DNA from: Euphorbia lathyris
Taxonomy: Eukaryota > Streptophyta > Magnoliopsida > Malpighiales > Euphorbiaceae
Direction of reading: 5' to 3'
Length of the DNA: 64,000 nt
NCBI RefSeq assembly: GCF_963576675.1
Contig: NC_088915.1
Location: 84,391,501-84,455,500, forward strand
The notes under the pieces are model-generated. The model searched no databases and was not told the DNA's origin. It saw only the letters and a list, made by a program, of their open reading frames with translations. Position numbers and translations under genes: made by a program. Shown one piece after another: positions 56,547-64,000 of this stretch (position 1 is its first letter; each line of letters begins with the position of its first letter).

Positions 56547-59527
56547 ATGGATTTGGATAAATACGATGGTACGAAGGGCATGGATGCGGGTTTTGAGAAC
56601 CTGGCTACAATGGCCCCTTTTCAGGATCCTGCTTCACATCTGAGCCGGACCCACGCTAACCAGGTAAGTACCCTTCTACTCTGTTATCCTTTGACTAGAC
56701 TTCTAGGCTTTAGTAGCCCTACTTTGAACATGATTTGCATGCTAACCTCTAAGTCGCTTTAGAAGACTTTAGCTAGAAAACATGAATTTCTTCGTCCGCA
56801 AGCAACACCTTATTTATCTTTTTGAAAGAATGTGAATTATATGCATGTGAATAGTAAAAACACGAACAATGCATGTCAACAATAGAAACGTGAATAGCAC
56901 ATGAATGGTGAAAACGTGAATAGTGCACGTGAATAGTAAAAACGTGAATAGTGCACGTGAATAGTAAAACGTGAATAGTAAAAACGTGAATAGTGCACGT
57001 GAAGCGTAACATGTGAATAGTAACACGTGAATAGTAACATGTGAATAGTAAAAACGTGAATAGTGTGCATGAATAGTAAAAACGTGAATAGTGCACGTGA
57101 ATAGTAAAAAGCATAAACGACCAAATCAAATGTTAAAATTGGATCAATCTCTTTGCCAACACGCTGGAGAGTGGAACACCAAAAAATAAAGAACTAGTCA
57201 AATCTTATACAAACGACCCTAAGAACAAAATTTCACCAAATGACGGTCCTAATTGACAAAGAGTCTCTAGGTTAGACTTAAGCATGACCGAAAGGACAAC
57301 TAGGTTAACAAACCTTTATTAGACACGAGCCTAGGAGCGAGATTTAAACTTACCCGTTCTGTTCCTTCCAGGTCATTGGTATTTCCGGGACCACTGAGGA
57401 GATCCACGTCTAGTATGCCATGTTGAGCCCGGCGGCTAAAGCCCGGGTTCGAGAGTTGGGCTTTGAGCCCTTTATCCTGGCGTTGCCTCACGCCAACGGA
57501 GTGTGTGATCGATTCGGCCTTCGCGCCTTATGTGAGAGATGGGTAGACTCGACCCACACCTTCCACTTTTCGTTTGGGGAGATGACGATCTCGCCCCGTG
57601 ACTTCTCCCTGCTGACCGGATTACGGAGGAGTGGTATCCCGGTTCCCCTCTTTTTCGACATGGTGCGTCCCCGGGTCGACCGCGTCGAGTTATCTACTTT
57701 GATTGGACCAGGAGTCTACACGGGGGTCAAGTCCACCCCGGCGAAGTTTATTACCACCTCTGGACTATTGAGTCGCAGGGACTCCTGCGGGCTAGACGAC
57801 ACTGATCTGGCCGTTCGCAGCTTTCTTCTATATGCCTTGGGCGAGACAATCTTCCGCACTAAGAGCGGGACGATCCATGCGGGTCTTATTCAGGCCTTCC
57901 GTGATTTGGACGCAGTGTCGTCTTATGATTGGGCAGGAGCCGGCTTGGCTTTTCTGTATAAGTTTTTGGATCTGACTTGCCGGAAGCGCAAGGACTTCGG
58001 TGGTTACACCTTTGCTCTCATGGTACGTCTTTCATCCTTAACTTGTTTCTTTATTTTTTTCGCGATTTCGGTTAGTAACCTTTGTTTCTGCGAGCAGGTT
58101 TGGGCCTATGAGAGGCGGATCCTTCCATGTGAGCGTCGGCGCAGACCGCGGGTGGTTAGGCCTCCACTTATGGCTCGGTGGAGTGAGTTTGATCTAGGCG
58201 CCGAGGAGAGGCGGACAGTGGCGCGATTCCTAGCGTGGATCGACTCGCGGACTTTGGGGCAGGTGAACATCTTCTAACTACGCTAGATTTTCGTTTGATC
58301 AGACCTGGCTTTTCTTTTTTTGTTTTCAGATTCGATTCAGATGGGATGACCTCGACTTTGGTCCTGACTACACGTATGTTACCCGCATCCAGGGGCAGCG
58401 GTGCGTACTTACAGGCCCCTGCGTGCGGGCATGGTACTTGGGCGATCGGGGCATTACCGGGGTTAGCGCCTCGCACTGGACACCTGGCGAGATTCCCGTG
58501 TCCATGTTTTCCATGAGGACCATGCCTCTGTCGGACATTCGTCGCGACCTGACCCGCCAGTTTTCCCCTCGAGACGTGTGGGACCACGCAAGGGGTCGTG
58601 CTCACTATTTATCGACCTTGTTGACTCCGGCGGACGCCCCCGAGGTTGCGATAGAGGTGGATCCTAGGATGGACGTGTTTTCAGCCGAGGCTGTCGCGAC
58701 GGTTTTTGGTAGGGAGGAGCTCCCGGTGAGTGCTTGACCGTTTTTCATTTTTTATTTGCGAGGTGGTTAGGGATACTCATTGTGTCTTCATATGCAGGAG
58801 GGTTCTTTGAGGAGTGCTCGGATGTCCGACTTCTTTGATGGTGCTCAGGCTCGAACGCCTGCGGGCGAGCCCTCCTATTATGCGGGCGAGTCCTCGGGCG
58901 TCGCCCAGCCGGAGTGGCCCCCTTTAGGCGTACCTATCCCCGACTTTGGGAGGGACTTCTCGACAGTTCATTATGACGAGTCCGGAGTGGCCTATGCCGG
59001 CATTGAGATAGCTCCTCTTGCTTTCACATCGAGGATACCGTTTGATCCCCCGAACGCCCTCCGCACTTCGAGGGAGACATGCACGGATTACGTGGGGTTA
59101 TCTAGTTATCTCCGAGAGCGACTCAGCCTTCGTTGCGCCACCCACCTGGTAAGTATCCTTATTTTATTTTAGTGTAGTGGAATGTATGCACATATGTATG
59201 TATGACTTTTGTTGTTGCCTTGTTTCAATGTTCTTTTTTTTTTTTCTACAGAGCGATCTCCATGCAAACGAGCAGAGGAGGAGTGTGTCGCAGTGGGAGG
59301 CCGATGCCAGGGTCGGCCAGGTCTATCGGGAGAGGAATGATCATTGGTCCGGGGTGATGCGAGCGGAGACCGAGGGGCGTCTTGCTACAGAGGAGAGGGC
59401 GCGAGTGGAGACCGCGGGGCACCTTGCCGCCGAGGAGAGACTTCGAGTTGTCGAGGAGGCCTTATCTGCGGAGCGGGCTTTCCGTCTGAGAGACTTTGAG
59501 GATTACTGGGATCTTCCCCCTTATTAG
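56547..59527 (+). pseudogene. Plant mobile domain (PMD) protein gene, antisense to Tat B pol
   Basis: Six exons: 56547-56663, 57372-58022, 58098-58262, 58330-58725, 58798-59148, 59252-59527. All introns are GT-AG and phase 0, giving 651 residues. The only defect is TAG at 57411-57413 in exon 2 (CAG to TAG would explain it), and an ATG at 57420 lies just after. Exon 2 has ALPHANGVCDRFGLRALCER, FHFSFGEMTISPRDFSLLTG and RSFLLYALGETIFRT; exon 3 onward continues with LMARWSEFDLGAEER, FRWDDLDFGPDYT and CVRAWYLGDRG. These are the conserved blocks of the PMD family (MAIN/MAIL1-like, PF10536), known both in host genes and transposable elements. The C-terminus is a charged helix. Convergent with pol. 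Confidence 0.85.
56835..57115. repeat. GTGAATAGT-based tandem repeat in intron 1 of the PMD gene
   Basis: About ten irregular units of 14-28 bp built from ACGTGAATAGTAAA and GTGCACGTGAATAG. CACGTG (G-box core) and GTGCAC recur many times. It lies between exon 1 and exon 2. Confidence 0.82.
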
Positions 59528-60248
59528 GCTTATTATTTGGGTTCTTTACACAAAAATCATAAATAATAATATTATTATTGTTTTATTAATATTAGTAGTT
59601 TAATTCTTAATATATCAAAAGTGTCAAACTTTATTTTACAAATGTCAAATATTTTTCTAAGTAAACTTGTAAAATGTGTGCGGGAATGCAGTTTTCCTTA
59701 AACTGCTGTAGTATTTTTTAGGGATGATATAATTAAAAATAGTAAATGACAAAAGTATAAATAATTTATAAATTTTGAATTTCTGTGTAATTTTCCCTTA
59801 TTATTTGTAGGTTTTTCATTAGTATTACCCCGATGTATAGCTTGTATATAGGGAGAGGGATGGATAGGACGTAGGCTTTTTATGTGAAAAGAGAGGTAAG
59901 AAATATATAACTCATGATTTATATTACCATGCATTCAGTAGATTGTAATGATTCCAATCATCCTCTTCAAATATATTCATGCCTTTATTTATTTACAAAC
60001 AATAGAAATACTTAGCCGCTTATACATTATTTTTATAATTGCTCAAAATATAACTACTGTTACCAGGATCCGCCTTTTTCGGTTTTTAGATCCCAGCGAT
60101 TTTTCATCTCTCCTTTTACTACCCCGGAATTTTCAAATGAGTGCCCTTTCGGGTTTTCACCCATTGGGATGTCCCTTATTGTTGCATAGGTCGCCCTTTG
60201 CGGGTTTTCAACCTATCGGGAATTTTCATTTCTTTTTTTCTTTTTTTT
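59528..60248. other. Tat B spacer between PMD gene and pol
   Basis: AT-rich 59528-60060. At 60120-60230 are short repeats around GGGTTTTCACCCATTGGGAT and CGGGTTTTCAACCTATCGGGA. No gene recognised. It should hold the 3' ends of two convergent transcripts. Confidence 0.5.
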
Positions 60249-61130
60249 TTACGAAAAGTATTTCTTAAGCCTATCCAGATTGGTAGGTTCGGAGAACTCC
60301 ATGCCGTCCATAGTAGTAAGCTTCACCGCCCCTTTGCTTAGGATTTTCTTCACGAGGAATGGTCCTTCCCAGTTTGGCCTGAACTTGCCCTTAGGGTCGG
60401 TGTGCGTCATTCGGATCTGCTTCAGCACCAGGTCCCCTTCTTTGATAGGGTTGGCCTTGACCTTTTTGTTGAAGGCTCGGGCCATCCTTATTTGATATAA
60501 CTGCACATGGTAAAGGGCATCCATTCTTTTCTCGTCTACCAATGCTAACTGTTCACATCGCTTCTTCACCCATTCCGTCTCAGGAATCTCTGCTTCTACT
60601 GCGATTCTCAACGATCGCTTTTCAACCTCGATTGGGAGAACGGCTTCCGCACCATATACCAAGGAGAACGGCGTTGCCCCGATTGACGTTCTAACTGTCG
60701 TACGATAAGCCCATAAAGCGAGCAGAAGCTGTTCGTGCCAGTTCCGGTGCGATTCTACTGTCTTTACGAGAATCCTTTTAAGGTTCTTGTTAGCCGCCTC
60801 TACTGCGCCATTAGCTTGCGGACGATACGGAGAAGACTTATGATGTTCAATACCGTATTCTTGGAATAGACTTTTCACTTCTCCTTGAAACTGGACCCCA
60901 TTATCCGTGATCATGTGATGAGGCACTCCGAACCTGGTGATCAAGTGCTTTTCAATGAACTTTCTCATCTGCTTAGATCCCAACTTGCTAAATGATTCTG
61001 CCTCTACCCACTTGGTGAAGTAATCAATGGCGACTGCAATGAATTTGTGCCCGTTCGAAGCATTAGGCCTCACCTCTCCGATGATATCAATGCCCCAAGC
61101 CGCAAACGGCCAAAAGGGGTGCTAACATGT
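60249..61130 (-). pseudogene. Tat B integrase core and C-terminal domain
   Basis: A 274-codon frame with AIDYFTKWVEAESFSKLGSK (first catalytic D), HHMITDNGVQFQGEV (second D), RPQANGAVEAANKNLKRIL (E), LWAYRTTVRTSIGATPF and KFRPNWEGPFLVKKIL, ending LDRLKKYFS near 60252. The preceding FAAWGIDIIGEV lies upstream in a shifted frame, so a frameshift near 61110 separates it from the zinc domain. Confidence 0.88.
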
Positions 61131-61859
61131 GCAGTTCCATAGCTGGTAAATGATTATAATCTCCGTGGATTTAACAATCATGGCATTTCTTCGCATATTC
61201 GTTACAATCTCTTTCCATGGTGAGCCAATAGAAGCCTTGCCTTATGATTTTCTTCGCCAACACCGCTCCTCCCATATGGGCCCCGCAGATTCCCGAGTGT
61301 ACTGACTCCATCGCTTCACGGGCTTCTCCCTTATCCAAACACCTTAATTGTAACCCATTGGCATGTCTTTTGTAAAGCAAGTCATTGTGGATGACGAACT
61401 GCTGAGCTAACCTTCTAATCACAGCCTGATCCCTAAATTCTGATTCAGCCGGGTACGCCCCACTCTTCATGAAGTTTACGATATCGAAATACCAAGGCTT
61501 TTCATCTGCGCCCAATAGCATCACATCTTCATAGCACGGTTTGTGAGACCTCCTCAACACCAACGGCTTTGAGGTGAGGTTCCGAGGGTTATCCCATACT
61601 GACACCAAAGTGGCCAAAGCATCCGCTGCCTGGTTCTGTGCTCGAGGAATGTGATAAAAACGACATTTGCTGAACTTCTGCGCTAATCCCTCCAACTGGT
61701 CTAGGTATGGCCGCAACCTTTCTTCCCTCACTTCCCAGTTTCCCTGCGCTTGTTCGATAATCAGTTTTGAGTCACCCCAAATCTCAACATATGATGCTCC
61801 CAGTGCTGCTAACGACTCCAACCCATAGATGCACGCTTCATATTCGGCCATATTATTGG
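61131..61859 (-). pseudogene. Tat B RNase H and integrase zinc domain
   Basis: A 226-codon frame begins MAEYEACIYGLESLAALGAS (RNase H), with EIWGDSKLIIEQAQGNWE and FYHIPRAQNQAADALATLV, then the integrase HHCC motif VHSGICGAHMGG ... ECNEYAKKCHDC-type segment. The usual LTNNMAEYEA start is split from the upstream part by a frameshift in the A-run at about 61879. Confidence 0.85.
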
Positions 61860-62773
61860 TGAGAGGGAAGGATAACTTTTTTTGCCATTGGAATCCTTTC
61901 TCCTTCTGGTGAGATAAGCAGCACTCCTACTCCGGCTCCATTTGAGTTAACTGCTCCATCGAAGAACATTTTCCACGGTATGACTTCTATTGCGTTCAAG
62001 TGCTCATCAGGGAAATCATAGTTTATCTCTTCCTCTTCTGCGTTCAGAGGTTGGTTGGCCAGAAATTCTGATACGGCTCTCCCCTTGATAACCTTCTTCG
62101 TTACATATTCGATATCAAATTCGGACAAGAGCAATAACCATCGGGCTAGCTTCCCTGTTAGAGACGGAGTTCGGTACAGATACTTCACGGGATCCATCCT
62201 ATAAATAATGATCACTTTGTAAGATTGAAAATAGTGCCGTAGTTTTTTTGTTAGCCATACTACTGCCACGCATGTCTTTTCGATCATGTTATACTTAAGC
62301 TCGTATTCTAGGAACTTTTTACTCAGATAATACACTGCGTGGTCCACACCAGTGTCCCCTTCCTGGGCCAGTATTGCCCCAATAGATCGCTCCTCGATCG
62401 CTACATAGAGGAGAAGTGGTTTTCCAAGTTTAGGCGGTCTCAGAACCGGTGGATTAGACAAATAGTTCCGGATACTCTCTAATGCTTGCTGGCACTTATC
62501 ATTCCAAACCGTGGGTTGATCTTTCCGTAGCAGCTTAAAGATCGGCTCGCAGATCGCAGTGAGTCGTGCTATGAACCGACTGATATACTGAACCTGCCCC
62601 AGAAATCCTCTCACTTCTTTCTCATTCTTTGGTGCCGGCATTTCCCGTATGGCCTTCACTTCGTCGGGATCTACTTCAATTCCCTTATTACTGATCACAT
62701 AGCCTAAGATTTTCCCTGATGAAATGCCAAAGAAGCACTTCTTCGGGTTCAACCTTAGTTTGAATTCTGCAAT
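61853..62773 (-). pseudogene. Tat B reverse transcriptase C-terminal part and first RNase H
   Basis: Begins LNPKKCFFGISSGKILGYV after the stop at 62774-62776. It contains IREMPAPKNEKEVRGFLGQV, WNDKCQQALESIRNYL, LYVAIEERSIGAILAQE, YYLSKKFLEYELKYNMIEK and SEFDIEYVTKK. It ends with FFDGAVNSNGAGVGVLL, the start of the second (archaeal-type) RNase H common in Tat-lineage elements. Confidence 0.87.
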
Positions 62774-63778
62774 TTAGGCCAAAAACTTCTCGAGTGCAGC
62801 GAAATGCCCTTCTCTCGTCTCCGACTTGACAATCATGTCATCCACATAAACCTCTACTTCCTTGTGTATCATATCATGGAACAATGCCGTAGCCATTCGC
62901 TGGTAAGTTGCCCCGACGTTTTTCAAACCAAACGGTATCACCCTATAACAGTACGTTCCCCATTCAGTTGTGAACGAGGTTTTTGCTTTGTGTTTCTCGG
63001 CCATCTGAACTTGCATGTAACCCATGAAACCGTCCACATTCGTGTGTAAGACGCTCGATGCCGCACTGTCGATTAACACGTCGATATGAGGCAACGCAAA
63101 TTCATCTTTAGGGCACGCCTTGTTAAGATCTCTATAATCGACGCACATTCTCACTTTGCCATCCTTCTTCGCGATTGGCACTACATTTGCGACCCAAGGG
63201 GGATAGTCGATTATTTCGATGAACCCTGCTTCTAACTGCTTCTTCACTTCTTCTCTAATCTTATCTGCCCATTCCGGTCTCATGCATCGGAGTTTCTGTT
63301 TCACGGGCTTAGCATCGGGGTATGTTGGAATACGGTGAGTTACGATTGATTGATCAATTTCTGGCATGTCTTCGTATGTCCAAGCAAACACTATTTCGTA
63401 TTTTTTAATTATTCTCTCAAATTCTTTCCTCTCTTCAATAGTTAATTCTTGAGCAATTTGTATAAGTTTAGGATTTTCATCCGTGCCAAGATTGAAAGTT
63501 GACATTTCTATTGTATTGATTTCAAATGTAGGCATGTTATATGAATGAGAATGCATGGAATGATCACGATCAACATCAAGCAAGTAAGCAAAATCAGAAT
63601 TCATTTCATTGATAGTGTTGGCGAGTACATCATCGGATTCAAATAAAGCGGTAATACAATTTTCATCAACAGGGTTCTCGGGTTTCTCATAAACTTTGGA
63701 GGTGTTGGGCTCGTCCACCGCTCCCACAGTTGCCTCAGTAGTGATGACCTGCTCCTCAACATTCAGATCTAACATCAT
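62774..63778 (-). pseudogene. Tat B protease-RT linker and reverse transcriptase
   Basis: 334 codons. An acidic linker is followed by EIDQSIVTHRIPTYPDAKPV, AGFIEIIDYPPWVANVVPI, KVRMCVDYRDLNKACPKDEF, VIPFGLKNVGATYQRM and the active-site VEVYVDDMIVKSET. It ends at TAA 62774-62776, where CAA (Gln) would continue to the next block. Confidence 0.9.
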
Positions 63779-64000
63779 GATCTCCTCGACGAAACAGCTT
63801 GCCTCTCATTTGCCCCAGTCGGTAACATCATTGAAGATCTCAAAACCTGGCAGAATCTTTCTTTCGGTGCTAGTCCATGACTCAGGAGCCCCCGAATAAA
63901 CCTTCATGTGACCCTCATTCACAAAATACTTCTTTAGGCCCACCTTTCCTTCACCACCTGTGTTGGATGGACCTCCCAGTTCATACCCCAAGCCCCTGCG
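63779..64000 (-). pseudogene. Tat B pol, linker upstream of RT (cut by window edge)
   Basis: A short frame (63806-63991) with LKKYFVNEGHMKVYSGAPES and LPGFEIFNDVTDWGK, a linker between protease and reverse transcriptase in Tat-type pol. A stop separates it from the next frame. Protease, gag, primer site and 5' LTR should lie to the right of the window. Confidence 0.65.

Noticed and set aside
56773..57129. Minus-strand frames rich in FTIHVHYSRF repeats
   Set aside because: Translation of the GTGAATAGT tandem repeat in intron 1 of the PMD gene.

Overview
This window is nuclear DNA from a flowering plant, most probably a eudicot. The evidence is a spliced plant N6-methyl-AMP deaminase gene with GT-AG introns, AT-rich intergenic DNA, and many plant transposable elements: MULE, hAT, copia and Tat-type Ty3/gypsy, with plant tRNA-iMet and tRNA-Asp primer sites. 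I cannot name the species. There is no CRISPR array, bacterial operon or intact RNA gene.

Left part (1-21.5 kb): two tandem minus-strand copies of an adenosine-deaminase-like gene (MAPDA/ADAL). The right copy (21273 to 12529) can be rebuilt as 11 exons with matching phases, giving an open 375-codon protein. Its last intron holds a 110-bp tandem repeat array split by an internally deleted copia element. The left copy shows exons 1-5 and runs off the left edge. Its introns carry several MITEs, one of them with an empty site in the sister gene. Between the copies lie an LTR relic, two hAT elements with 8-bp target duplications, an identical 383-bp tandem duplication, and a Mutator-type element with a 9-bp target duplication that has captured the first exon of a GRF zinc-finger gene.

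Middle part (21.5-29.1 kb): a decayed Mutator-like element of the KAONASHI type. It has a spliced DUF1985 + Ulp1-protease gene on the plus strand, facing a mudrA-like transposase with SWIM and CCHC zinc motifs on the minus strand. Its introns and tails contain arrays of short tandem repeats.

Right part (29.1-64 kb): a nested stack of LTR retrotransposons. Element Tat A (3' LTR 29140-29649, minus-strand pol) inserted into the N-terminus of the MULE transposase. Tat A was then invaded by (i) a 1.83-kb solo LTR at 31152-32979, (ii) a 9.4-kb non-autonomous Athila-like element at 34413-43832 with equal 1543-bp LTRs, a perfect 5-bp target duplication and two related non-pol ORFs, (iii) a nearly full-length copia element at 44821-52074 inside the integrase, and (iv) Tat B, whose 3' LTR starts at 52612 and whose pol runs off the right edge. 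Tat A and Tat B each carry an extra multi-exon gene antisense to pol, between pol and the 3' LTR. In Tat A it resembles the Transposase_28 (putative gypsy-type) family. In Tat B it is a plant mobile domain (PMD) gene with six phase-0 exons and its own TATA box. Most premature stops in these elements are what C-to-T deamination of methylated cytosine would produce, which fits long silencing.
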